A stretch of 64,000 nucleotides of DNA, from positions 389,513-453,512 of the forward strand of contig NZ_QVIO01000006.1 in assembly GCF_003416895.1 (NCBI RefSeq), read 5' to 3'. Positions 28,718 to 37,804 of this stretch are shown piece by piece; within the stretch, counting starts at the first letter, position 1; each line of letters begins with the position of its first letter. Source of the DNA: Duganella sp. BJB476. Its GTDB lineage: Bacteria; Pseudomonadota; Gammaproteobacteria; Burkholderiales; Burkholderiaceae_D. Made by a program: the position numbers and the translations under genes. The notes beneath the pieces were generated by a model that saw nothing but the letters and a program-made list of their open reading frames with translations, had not been told where the DNA came from and made no database searches.

Positions 28718-29863
28718 ATGACCGAAGCTACTTTCAAACCAAAAAAATCCGTCGCCCTGTCCGGCGTCACCGCTGGTAATACCGCACTGTGCTCCGTCGG
28801 CAAAACCGGCAATGACCTGCACTACCGCGGCTACGACATCCTGGACGTCGCCAGCACCTGCGAGTTCGAAGAAATCGCCTACCTGCTGGTACACGGCAAA
28901 CTGCCGACTGCCGCTGAACTGAAGGGCTACAAGACCAAACTGCGCTCGCTGCGCGGCCTGCCTGCGTCGCTGAAAGCCGCGCTGGAAGCACTGCCAGCAT
29001 CGGCGCATCCGATGGACGTGATGCGCACCGGCGTCTCGGTACTCGGTTGCACGTTGCCGGAGAAGGACGACCACAACGTGCCAGGCGCGCGCGACATCGC
29101 CGACCGCCTGATGGCTTCCTTCGGTTCGATGCTGCTGTACTGGTACCACTTCAGCCATAACGGCAAGCGCATCGACGTGGAAACCGACGACGACTCCATC
29201 GGCGGCCACTTCCTGCACCTGCTGCACGGCGAGAAGCCGTCCGAAAGCTGGGTCCAGGCGATGCACACCTCGCTGATCCTGTACGCGGAACACGAGTTCA
29301 ACGCCTCCACCTTCACCAGCCGCGTCATCGCCGGCACGGGTTCGGACATCCACTCCGCCATCACCGGCGCCATTGGCGCGCTGCGCGGCCCTAAACACGG
29401 CGGCGCCAACGAATTCGCCTTCGAGATCCAGAAGCGCTACGAAAACGCCGACGAAGCCGAAGCGGACATCCGCAACCGCGTCGCCAACAAGGAAGTCGTG
29501 ATCGGCTTCGGTCACCCTGTGTACACCATCTCCGACCCGCGCAACGTCGTCATCAAGGAAGTGGCGCGCAAGCTGTCGCAGGAAGCCGGCTCGATGAAGA
29601 TGTTCGACATCGCCGAACGCCTGGAAACCGTCATGTGGGACATCAAGAAGATGTTCCCGAACCTGGACTGGTTCTCGGCCGTGTCGTACCACATGATGGG
29701 CGTGCCGACCGCGATGTTCACGCCGCTGTTCGTCATCTCGCGCACGTCCGGCTGGGCCGCGCACATCATCGAGCAGCGCATCGACAACAAGATCATTCGT
29801 CCAAGCGCGAACTACGTCGGTCCTGAAGACCTGAAGTTCGTCCCGATCAAGGACCGCAAATAA
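28718..29863 (+). CDS. prpC: 2-methylcitrate synthase
   Basis: A 381-residue citrate synthase-family enzyme that condenses propionyl-CoA with oxaloacetate. Seen: LHYRGYDILDVA near the start, HEFNASTFTSRV with catalytic His, GALRGPKHGGANE, and GFGHPVYTISDPR with the second catalytic His. The short length and context point to PrpC and not the larger TCA-cycle GltA. The ATG at 28718 has AGGAG in front. Sixteen bases after prpB. Confidence 0.96.
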   Translation: MTEATFKPKKSVALSGVTAGNTALCSVGKTGNDLHYRGYDILDVASTCEFEEIAYLLVHGKLPTAAELKGYKTKLRSLRGLPASLKAALEALPASAHPMDVMRTGVSVLGCTLPEKDDHNVPGARDIADRLMASFGSMLLYWYHFSHNGKRIDVETDDDSIGGHFLHLLHGEKPSESWVQAMHTSLILYAEHEFNASTFTSRVIAGTGSDIHSAITGAIGALRGPKHGGANEFAFEIQKRYENADEAEADIRNRVANKEVVIGFGHPVYTISDPRNVVIKEVARKLSQEAGSMKMFDIAERLETVMWDIKKMFPNLDWFSAVSYHMMGVPTAMFTPLFVISRTSGWAAHIIEQRIDNKIIRPSANYVGPEDLKFVPIKDRK

Positions 29864-32460
29864 TGAACACCCAATTCCGTAAATCCCTGCCGGGCACCAA
29901 GCTCGATTACTTCGACGCGCGCGCCGCTGTCGACGCGATCCAGCCAGGTGCCTGGGCCAAGCTGCCGTACACCTCGCGCGTACTGGCTGAAAACCTGGTG
30001 CGCCGCTGCGATCCGGCGACGCTCAACGCTTCGCTGTCGCAGCTGATCGAGCGCAAGCGCGACCTGGACTTCCCATGGTTCCCTGCGCGCGTGGTGTGCC
30101 ACGACATTCTCGGCCAGACCGCGCTGGTCGACCTGGCCGGCCTGCGCGACGCCATCGCGCTGCAAGGCGGCGATCCTGCGCTGGTCAATCCGGTGGTGCC
30201 GACCCAGCTGGTGGTCGACCACTCGCTGGCGGTTGAATGCGGCGGCTTCGATCCCGATGCCTTCGACAAGAACCGCGCCATCGAAGACCGTCGCAACGAA
30301 GACCGCTTCGACTTCATCAACTGGACCAAGAAGGCGTTCAAGAACGTCGACGTGATCCCGCCGGGTAACGGCATCCTGCACCAGATCAATCTGGAGCGCA
30401 TGTCGCCGGTGATTCAGGCGGTGGACGGCGTGGCCTTCCCGGATACGCTGGTCGGCACCGACTCGCACACCCCGATGGTCGATGCGCTGGGCGTGATCGC
30501 CATCGGCGTTGGCGGCCTGGAAGCGGAAAGCGTGATGCTGGGCCGCGCATCGTGGATGCGTCTTCCGGACATCATCGGCGTCGAGCTGACGGGCAAGCCG
30601 CAAGCCGGCATCACCGCCACCGACACCGTGCTGGCGCTGACCGAATTCCTGCGCAAGCAAAAGGTCGTTTCGTCGTACCTGGAGTTCTTCGGCGAAGGCG
30701 CTTCGCACCTGACCTTGGGCGACCGCGCGACCATCTCCAACATGGCGCCGGAATACGGCTCCACCGCCGCGATGTTCTACATCGACGAGCAAACCATCAA
30801 ATACCTCAAGCTGACCGGCCGCGATGATGAACTGGTCAAGCTGGTGGAGACCTATGCGAAGGAAACCGGCCTGTGGGGCGAAGCCCTGAAGACCGCCGAA
30901 TACGAACGCGTGCTGAAGTTCGACCTGTCGTCGGTGGTGCGTACCATCGCCGGCCCGTCGAATCCGCACAACCGCGTGCCGACTTCCGAGCTGGCCGCGC
31001 GCGGCATCAGCGGCGTGGTGGAGAACGAGCCTGGCCTGATGCCTGACGGCGCGGTCATCATCGCCGCCATCACCAGCTGCACCAACACCAACAACCCGCG
31101 CAACATGGTCGCAGCAGGCCTGCTGGCCCGCAACGCCAACGCGCGCGGCCTGACCCGCAAGCCGTGGGTGAAAAGCTCGCTGGCGCCCGGCTCCAAGACG
31201 GTGACGCTGTACCTGGAAGAAGCGGGCCTGATGCCTGAACTGGAACAGCTGGGCTTCGGCGTGGTCGCTTACGCCTGCACCACCTGCAACGGCATGTCCG
31301 GCGCGCTCGATCCGGTGATCCAGAAGGAAGTGATAGACCGCGACCTGTACGCCACCGCTGTGTTGTCGGGTAACCGCAACTTCGATGGCCGTATTCACCC
31401 ATACGCCAAGCAGGCCTTCCTGGCTTCGCCGCCGCTGGTGGTGGCCTACGCCATCGCCGGCACGATCCGCTTCGACATCGAGAAGGACGTCCTCGGCCTC
31501 GACGCCAACGGCCAGCCGGTCACGCTGAAGGATATCTGGCCGACCGACGAAGAGATCGATGCGCTGGTCGCGTCCAGCGTCAAGCCGGCGCAGTTCAACA
31601 AGGTCTACATCCCGATGTTCGCCAAGCAGGAAGACGACGGCATCAAAGTGAAGCCGCTGTACGACTGGCGTCCGCAGACCACCTACATCCGCCGTCCGCC
31701 GTACTGGGAAGGCGCGCTGGCCGGCGCCCGTCCGCTGAAAGGCATGCTGCCGCTGGCGGTCCTGGGCGATAACATCACCACCGACCACCTGTCGCCGTCG
31801 AACGCGATCATGCTCAATAGCGCGGCCGGCGAATACCTGGCGAAAATGGGTTTGCCGGAAGAGGACTTCAATTCCTACGCCACCCACCGTGGCGACCACC
31901 TGACTGCGCAACGTGCCACCTTCGCCAATCCAACGTTGAAGAACGAAATGGTGCGCGATGCCGACGGCAAGGTCAAAGCCGGTTCGCTGGCGCGCGTGGA
32001 ACCGGAAGGCAAAGTCACCCGCATGTGGGAAGCCATCGAGACCTACATGGAGCGCAAGCAGTCGCTGATCGTGATCGCCGGCGCCGACTACGGCCAAGGC
32101 TCGTCGCGCGACTGGGCGGCCAAGGGCGTGCGTTTGGCGGGCGTGGAAGCGATCGTGGCCGAAGGCTTCGAGCGCATCCACCGCACCAACCTGGTCGGCA
32201 TGGGCGTGCTGCCGCTGGAGTTCCAGCCGGGCGTGAACCGCCTGACGCTGGCGCTGGACGGCACCGAAAGCTACGACGTGATCGGCGAGCGCACCCCGCG
32301 TTCGACGCTGACGCTGGTGGTCAACCGCCGCAACGGCGAGCGTGTCGAAGTGCCGGTGATCTGCCGCCTCGATACGGCAGAGGAAGTGTCGATCTACGAA
32401 GCGGGCGGCGTGCTGCAACGCTTCGCCCAGGACTTCCTTGAATCCGTAAAGGCTGCCTGA
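29863..32460 (+). CDS. acnD: 2-methylcitrate dehydratase, Fe/S-dependent (AcnD)
   Basis: An 865-residue aconitase-family enzyme that dehydrates 2-methylcitrate. Iron-sulfur ligands are seen in ITSCTNTNNP and ACTTCNGMSG; the swivel domain ends with the usual YGQGSSRDWAAKG motif. It starts on the last base of the prpC stop (TAATG). It takes the place of the cofactor-free PrpD of E. coli, and the helper gene prpF follows, as is known for AcnD systems. Confidence 0.96.
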   Translation: MNTQFRKSLPGTKLDYFDARAAVDAIQPGAWAKLPYTSRVLAENLVRRCDPATLNASLSQLIERKRDLDFPWFPARVVCHDILGQTALVDLAGLRDAIALQGGDPALVNPVVPTQLVVDHSLAVECGGFDPDAFDKNRAIEDRRNEDRFDFINWTKKAFKNVDVIPPGNGILHQINLERMSPVIQAVDGVAFPDTLVGTDSHTPMVDALGVIAIGVGGLEAESVMLGRASWMRLPDIIGVELTGKPQAGITATDTVLALTEFLRKQKVVSSYLEFFGEGASHLTLGDRATISNMAPEYGSTAAMFYIDEQTIKYLKLTGRDDELVKLVETYAKETGLWGEALKTAEYERVLKFDLSSVVRTIAGPSNPHNRVPTSELAARGISGVVENEPGLMPDGAVIIAAITSCTNTNNPRNMVAAGLLARNANARGLTRKPWVKSSLAPGSKTVTLYLEEAGLMPELEQLGFGVVAYACTTCNGMSGALDPVIQKEVIDRDLYATAVLSGNRNFDGRIHPYAKQAFLASPPLVVAYAIAGTIRFDIEKDVLGLDANGQPVTLKDIWPTDEEIDALVASSVKPAQFNKVYIPMFAKQEDDGIKVKPLYDWRPQTTYIRRPPYWEGALAGARPLKGMLPLAVLGDNITTDHLSPSNAIMLNSAAGEYLAKMGLPEEDFNSYATHRGDHLTAQRATFANPTLKNEMVRDADGKVKAGSLARVEPEGKVTRMWEAIETYMERKQSLIVIAGADYGQGSSRDWAAKGVRLAGVEAIVAEGFERIHRTNLVGMGVLPLEFQPGVNRLTLALDGTESYDVIGERTPRSTLTLVVNRRNGERVEVPVICRLDTAEEVSIYEAGGVLQRFAQDFLESVKAA

Positions 32461-32462
32461 TC

Positions 32463-33653
32463 ATGGCTCACACACCGCAAATCAAGATCCCCGCCACGTA
32501 TATGCGTGGCGGCACCAGCAAGGGCGTGTTCTTCCGCTTGCAGGATCTGCCGGCCGCAGCACAACAGCCGGGCGCCGCGCGCGACGCCTTGCTGCTGCGC
32601 GTGATCGGCAGTCCGGACCCATACGGCAAGCAGATCGACGGTATGGGCGGCGCCACCTCCAGTACCAGCAAATCGGTGATCCTGGCCAAGAGCAGCAAGC
32701 CGGATCACGACGTCGACTACCTGTTCGGCCAGGTCTCCATCGACAAGGCCTTCGTCGATTGGAGCGGCAACTGCGGCAACCTGTCCGCTGCGGTTGGCGC
32801 CTTCGCCATCAGCGGCGGCCTGGTGGACGCGGACCGCATTCCGCGCGACGGCATGGCCGTGGTGCGCGTATGGCAGGCCAATATCGGCAAGACCATCATC
32901 GCCCACGTACCAATCACCAACGGCGAAGTGCAGGAGACCGGCGACTTTGAACTCGACGGCGTCACCTTCCCCGCAGCCGAAGTTCAGCTGGAATTCATGG
33001 ACCCGGCAGCGGAAGAAGAGGGCGTGGGCGGCTCCATGTTCCCGACCGGCCAACTGGTCGACGAACTGGAAGTGCCCGGTGTTGGCACCATGAAGGCGAC
33101 CATGATCAACGCCGGCATCCCGACCATTTTCGTCAACGCGGAAGATATCGGCTACCTCGGCACCGAGCTGCAGGACGCCATCAACGGCGATCCGAAAGCG
33201 CTGGCACGCTTCGAACTGATACGCGCGCATGGTGCGCTGCGCATGGGCCTCATCAAGCATATCGACGACGCGGCCACGCGCCAGCATACGCCCAAGGTGG
33301 CCTTCGTCGCCAAGCCGGCGCCGTACACTTCGTCGAGCGGCAAGCAGGTCGCCGCCACCGACGTTGACCTGCTGGTGCGGGCCATGTCGATGGGTAAGCT
33401 GCATCACGCGATGATGGGGACGGCGGCGGTAGCTATCGGCACCGCTGCGGCGATACCGGGCACGCTGGTGAATCTGGCGGCGGGCGGCGGCGCGCGCGAT
33501 GCGGTGCGCTTTGGCCACCCATCCGGCACGCTGCGGGTCGGCGCGGAAGCGGCGCAGCAGAACGGCGAGTGGAGCGTAAAAAAAGCGGTCATGAGCCGCA
33601 GCGCCCGCGTGTTGATGGAAGGTTGGGTACGCATCCCCGGCGACACGTTCTAA
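32463..33653 (+). CDS. prpF: AcnD-accessory isomerase PrpF
   Basis: A 396-residue protein of the diaminopimelate-epimerase-like PrpF fold. N-terminal IPATYMRGGTSKGVFF, then GNCGNLSAAVGAFAI with a candidate catalytic Cys, and PTIFVNAEDIG. It is known to isomerise the trans-aconitate-type product of AcnD so that a normal aconitase can go on. It starts two bases after acnD, so coupling is likely. Confidence 0.95.
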   Translation: MAHTPQIKIPATYMRGGTSKGVFFRLQDLPAAAQQPGAARDALLLRVIGSPDPYGKQIDGMGGATSSTSKSVILAKSSKPDHDVDYLFGQVSIDKAFVDWSGNCGNLSAAVGAFAISGGLVDADRIPRDGMAVVRVWQANIGKTIIAHVPITNGEVQETGDFELDGVTFPAAEVQLEFMDPAAEEEGVGGSMFPTGQLVDELEVPGVGTMKATMINAGIPTIFVNAEDIGYLGTELQDAINGDPKALARFELIRAHGALRMGLIKHIDDAATRQHTPKVAFVAKPAPYTSSSGKQVAATDVDLLVRAMSMGKLHHAMMGTAAVAIGTAAAIPGTLVNLAAGGGARDAVRFGHPSGTLRVGAEAAQQNGEWSVKKAVMSRSARVLMEGWVRIPGDTF

Positions 33654-33679
33654 GCTGAACACACCATAACGGAGGAGAT

Positions 33680-35581
33680 ATGAAATACGCTGATTTTTAT
33701 CAGCGCTCTATCGTCACGCCTGAACAATTCTGGCAGGACGAATCAGCGCTCATCGACTGGCACACCCCATGCACGAAAGTGCTGGATTATTCCCATCCTC
33801 CGTTCGCCAAGTGGTTCGTCGGCGGGCAGACTAACCTGTGCCATAACGCCGTGGACCGCTGGTGTGCCAGCCAGGGCGACCAGCCCGCGCTGATCGCCAT
33901 CTCCACCGAAACCAATACAGAGCGTAGCTACTCGTTCAACGAATTGCGTACCGAAGTCGAACGCTGCGCTGCGATGATGCAGGAGCTGGGTGTCGGCCGT
34001 GGCGACCGCGTGTTGATCTACATGCCGATGATCGCCGAAGCCGCGTTCGCGATGCTGGCCTGCGCCCGCATCGGCGCGATTCACTCGGTGGTGTTCGGCG
34101 GTTTTGCCGCCAACAGCCTGGCCAGTCGCATCGACGATGCGCGGCCGGTGCTGATCATCTCCGCCGATGCCGGTTCGCGCAGCGGCAAGGCTATCCCCTA
34201 CAAACACCTGCTGGACGAGGCGATCGAACTGTCGTCCGCCAAGCCGGCCAAGGTGCTGCTGGTGGACCGCAAGCTGGCGCCGATGGAACTGGTGGCCGGC
34301 CGCGACGAGGACTGGGCCAGCCTGCGCGCCGCCCACATGGATGCGCGCGTACCAGTGACCTGGCTGGAGTCGAACGAGCCGTCCTACATCCTCTACACCT
34401 CCGGCACGACCGGCAAGCCGAAAGGCGTGCAACGCGACGTCGGTGGTTATGCGGTGGCGCTGGCGTCGTCGATGAAGTACAACTTTTGCGGCAAGGCCGG
34501 CGAGACCTTCTTCGCCACCTCCGATATCGGCTGGGTGGTCGGCCACTCCTACATCGTCTACGGCCCGCTGATCGCCGGCATGGCGACCATCATGTACGAG
34601 GGCCTGCCGATCTGCCCGGACGCCGGCATCTGGTGGAGCATCGTCGAGAAGTACAAAGTCACGCGCATGTTCTCGGCGCCGACGGCGATCCGCGTGCTGC
34701 GCAAGCAGCCGCCGGAGTTCATGCGCAAGTACGACCTGTCGTCGCTGCGCGCGCTGTACCTGGCCGGCGAACCGCTCGACGAAACCACGTCGCAATGGAT
34801 ACACGAAGAACTGGGCGTGCCCATCATCGACAATTACTGGCAGACCGAAACCGGCTGGCCCATCCTGTCGATCGCCAAGGGCGTCGAGGACACGCCGACG
34901 CGCTTGGGCAGCCCCGGCGTGGCGATGTACGGCTATAAGGTCAAGCTGCTCAACGAATCGACTGGCGAGGAATGTGCCGCCAACGAGAAGGGCGTGGTGG
35001 TGATCGACGGCCCGCTGCCGCCAGGCTGCATGCAGACCGTGTACGGCGACGACCAGCGATTTGTCGATACCTACTGGTCCACCTTCGATGGCCAGCAGGT
35101 GTATTCGACTTTCGACTGGGGCGTGCGCGACGAAGACGGCTACTACTTCATCCTCGGCCGCACCGATGACGTGATCAATGTCGCCGGCCATCGTCTCGGC
35201 ACGCGCGAGATCGAGGAATCCATCTCCAGCCACGCCAACGTTTCCGAGGTGGCGGTGGTCGGCGTGGAAGACAAGCTCAAAGGCCAGGTGGCGGTTGCCT
35301 TCGTTATCGTCAAGGACGCGACGCGTACCGCCAGCGAAGAAGGATGTACGACGCAGGAACGCGAGATCCTCGGCGTGGTCGATCATCAACTGGGCGCTGT
35401 CGCGCGGCCGTCGCGCGTTTATTTCGTGCCGCAGTTGCCGAAGACCCGCTCTGGAAAATTACTGCGCCGTTCGATCCAGGCCATCTGCGAAGGCCGCAAC
35501 CCAGGCGACCTGACGGCGATCGAAGATCCGGCTTCGCTCCAGCAGATACAACGGGTTCTGCAAGCCGGTGTGGCGAAATAG
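33680..35581 (+). CDS. prpE: Propionyl-CoA synthetase
   Basis: A 633-residue AMP-forming acyl-CoA synthetase that activates propionate. P-loop YILYTSGTTGKPKG, adenylate motif YWQTETGWP, and the C-terminal TRSGKLLRR with the catalytic, acetyl-regulated Lys. Length and neighbourhood favour PrpE over acetyl-CoA synthetase. A GGAGGAGA ribosome site precedes the ATG, 26 bases after prpF. Confidence 0.95.
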   Translation: MKYADFYQRSIVTPEQFWQDESALIDWHTPCTKVLDYSHPPFAKWFVGGQTNLCHNAVDRWCASQGDQPALIAISTETNTERSYSFNELRTEVERCAAMMQELGVGRGDRVLIYMPMIAEAAFAMLACARIGAIHSVVFGGFAANSLASRIDDARPVLIISADAGSRSGKAIPYKHLLDEAIELSSAKPAKVLLVDRKLAPMELVAGRDEDWASLRAAHMDARVPVTWLESNEPSYILYTSGTTGKPKGVQRDVGGYAVALASSMKYNFCGKAGETFFATSDIGWVVGHSYIVYGPLIAGMATIMYEGLPICPDAGIWWSIVEKYKVTRMFSAPTAIRVLRKQPPEFMRKYDLSSLRALYLAGEPLDETTSQWIHEELGVPIIDNYWQTETGWPILSIAKGVEDTPTRLGSPGVAMYGYKVKLLNESTGEECAANEKGVVVIDGPLPPGCMQTVYGDDQRFVDTYWSTFDGQQVYSTFDWGVRDEDGYYFILGRTDDVINVAGHRLGTREIEESISSHANVSEVAVVGVEDKLKGQVAVAFVIVKDATRTASEEGCTTQEREILGVVDHQLGAVARPSRVYFVPQLPKTRSGKLLRRSIQAICEGRNPGDLTAIEDPASLQQIQRVLQAGVAK

Positions 35582-35647
35582 TGTGCGCGTAAGGGATCGG
35601 TAAGCCTCGCTGTTTATTGTGGTGACAAACAACACAGGAGACACGCG

Positions 35648-35956
35648 ATGCATGACGATCTGGTTCAAAAAATCAAGCGGGACCCCAGCTATCACAAGCT
35701 GGTCAAGGCCCGCTCCCGTTTCGGCTGGGCGCTGACTGCGGTGATGATGCTGGTCTATTACGGCTACATCCTGCTGATCGCTTTCGACAAGGAGCTGCTG
35801 GCGTCGAAGACCGGCGCTGGCGTGATGACGTGGGGGATGCCGATCGGCCTGTTCGTGATCGTGTTCACTGTGCTGGTCACCGGCATCTATGTACGTCGCG
35901 CCAACAAGCAATTCGACGACCTGACCCACGCGATTCAAGAACGGGTGCGGGCATGA
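35648..35956 (+). CDS. DUF485 membrane protein, partner of ActP
   Basis: A 102-residue protein with two membrane helices (about 27-48 and 61-83) and a charged C-terminus (YVRRANKQFDDLTHAIQERV). DUF485 proteins are found before acetate permeases, as yjcH before actP in E. coli. A strong AGGAGA site precedes the ATG. The stop overlaps the actP start by four bases. Confidence 0.92.
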   Translation: MHDDLVQKIKRDPSYHKLVKARSRFGWALTAVMMLVYYGYILLIAFDKELLASKTGAGVMTWGMPIGLFVIVFTVLVTGIYVRRANKQFDDLTHAIQERVRA

Positions 35957-37626
35957 ACGCCGCTCAACGCATGCTGCGCGGGCTCGCCGCGTTGACGCTG
36001 CTGGGCGCTGGCGGAGCGGCGCTTGCGGCCGGAGTTGATCTGGGGCAAGCGGTCAAGCAGCCGACCAACTGGACCGCGATCACCATGTTCGGCGCCTTCG
36101 TCATCTTCACGCTGTTCGTCACCAAGTGGGCGGCCGCCAAGACCAAATCGGCATCTGATTTCTACACCGCCGGTGGCGGCATCACCGGCTTCCAGAACGG
36201 CCTGGCCATCGCCGGCGACTACATGTCGGCTGCGTCCTTCCTCGGAATTTCCGCAGCGGTGTTCCTCAACGGTTACGATGGCCTGATCTATGCCATCGGC
36301 TTCCTGGTCGGCTGGCCGGTGATCACCTTCCTGATGGCGGAGCGCCTGCGCAACCTGGGCCGCTTCACCTTTGCCGATGTCGCCGCCTACCGCTTCAAGC
36401 AGGCGCCGATCCGCATCTTCTCCGCTTCCGGCACGCTGGTGGTGGTGGCGTTCTACCTGATCGCGCAGATGGTCGGCGCGGGGCAGCTGATCAAATTGCT
36501 GTTCGGTCTTGAATACTGGATCGCGGTGGTGCTGGTAGGTTCGTTGATGATGATCTACGTGCTGTTCGGCGGCATGACCGCGACCACCTGGGTGCAGATC
36601 ATCAAGGCGGTGATGCTGCTGGGCGGCGCCACTTTCATGGCCTTCGTGGTGATGGCGCAGTTTAACTTCAGCCCCGAGGCTCTGTTCGCCAAGTCGGTCG
36701 AGATCCACGCCAAGAAGGACGCCATCATGGGACCGGGCACTTTCATCAAGGATCCGGTGTCGGCGATCTCGTTCGGCATGGCGCTGATGTTCGGCACCGC
36801 CGGCCTGCCGCACATCCTGATGCGCTTCTTCACCGTGCCTAGCGCGAAGGAGGCACGCAAGTCGGTGTTCTGGGCCACCAGCTGGATCGCCTACTTCTAC
36901 GTGCTGACCTTCATCATCGGTTTCGGCGCCATCGTTTTGGTGAGCACCAATCCCGAGTTCAAGGACGCCGCCGGCAAACTACTAGGCGGGAATAACATGG
37001 CGGCGATCCACCTGGCCAAGGCCGTGGGCGGCAATGTCTTCCTCGGCTTTATCTCGGCCGTGGCTTTCGCCACCATCCTGGCGGTGGTGGCCGGCCTGAC
37101 GCTGTCCGGCGCTTCGGCGGTATCGCACGACCTTTACGCCACCGTGATCAAGAAGGGCAAGGCCAGCAGCGCCAAGGAACTGCATGTGTCGCGCCTGACC
37201 ACCGTGGCGCTGGGTGTCGTTGCCGTGGTGCTGGGCATCGTGTTCGAGAAGCAGAATATCGCGTTCATGGTGTCGCTGGCGTTCGCTATCGCCGCCTCGG
37301 CCAACTTCCCGGTGCTGTTCATGTCAGTGCTGTGGAAGGACTGCACCACCCGCGGCGCCACCGTGGGCGGCTTCATCGGCCTGACCACGGCCGTGGTGCT
37401 GACCGTGGTGTCGAAATCGGTCTGGGTCGATGTGCTGGGCCATGCCGATGCGCTGTTCCCGTACGCGTCGCCGGCTATCTTCTCGATACCTGCGGCCTTC
37501 GCCAGCATCTGGCTGTTCTCGGTGCTGGATAAGAGTCCTCGCGCGCGCATCGACCGCGCCGGCTACGAGGCGCAGGAAATGCGCTCGGAGACCGGTATCG
37601 GCGCCGCAGGAGCCAGCGCTCACTGA
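35953..37626 (+). CDS. actP: Cation/acetate symporter of the SSS family
   Basis: A 557-residue sodium:solute symporter with an N-terminal signal-like segment and about 13 membrane helices. Typical ActP stretches: KSASDFYTAGGGITGFQNGLAIAGDYMSAAS, ALMFGTAGLPHILMRFFTVP and VVAGLTLSGASAVSHDLY (long stretches shown in parts in the gene). Characterised ActP takes up acetate and also propionate. The place after prpE, only 66 bases from its stop to the DUF485 gene, suggests that it feeds short-chain acids to the prp pathway. A terminator follows. Confidence 0.94.
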   Translation: MNAAQRMLRGLAALTLLGAGGAALAAGVDLGQAVKQPTNWTAITMFGAFVIFTLFVTKWAAAKTKSASDFYTAGGGITGFQNGLAIAGDYMSAASFLGISAAVFLNGYDGLIYAIGFLVGWPVITFLMAERLRNLGRFTFADVAAYRFKQAPIRIFSASGTLVVVAFYLIAQMVGAGQLIKLLFGLEYWIAVVLVGSLMMIYVLFGGMTATTWVQIIKAVMLLGGATFMAFVVMAQFNFSPEALFAKSVEIHAKKDAIMGPGTFIKDPVSAISFGMALMFGTAGLPHILMRFFTVPSAKEARKSVFWATSWIAYFYVLTFIIGFGAIVLVSTNPEFKDAAGKLLGGNNMAAIHLAKAVGGNVFLGFISAVAFATILAVVAGLTLSGASAVSHDLYATVIKKGKASSAKELHVSRLTTVALGVVAVVLGIVFEKQNIAFMVSLAFAIAASANFPVLFMSVLWKDCTTRGATVGGFIGLTTAVVLTVVSKSVWVDVLGHADALFPYASPAIFSIPAAFASIWLFSVLDKSPRARIDRAGYEAQEMRSETGIGAAGASAH

Positions 37627-37649
37627 TGTAATTGACAAGTGGTCAGATG

Positions 37650-37685
37650 ACGACAATGCCTGGTTCGCCGGGCATTGTCGTTTTT
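37650..37685 (+). terminator. Rho-independent terminator of actP
   Basis: CGACAATGCC/GGCATTGTCG, ten base pairs with further inner pairing, then TTTTT. Confidence 0.92.
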
Positions 37686-37804
37686 AGGGGCGCCGCTCGG
37701 TGTGTGCGATGGCTAATGCGCCCAATGTGGTTTATGATCTGCCAACTATGCTGCCGGAAAGTAACGGGCGAGGTGGCATCTTTTATTGGGTGCCATTGGT
37801 GTAC

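Noticed and set aside
29863..32460. Ordinary aconitase or a PrpD dehydratase
   Set aside because: The gene is aconitase-like, so not PrpD; its place between prpC and prpF marks it as AcnD.
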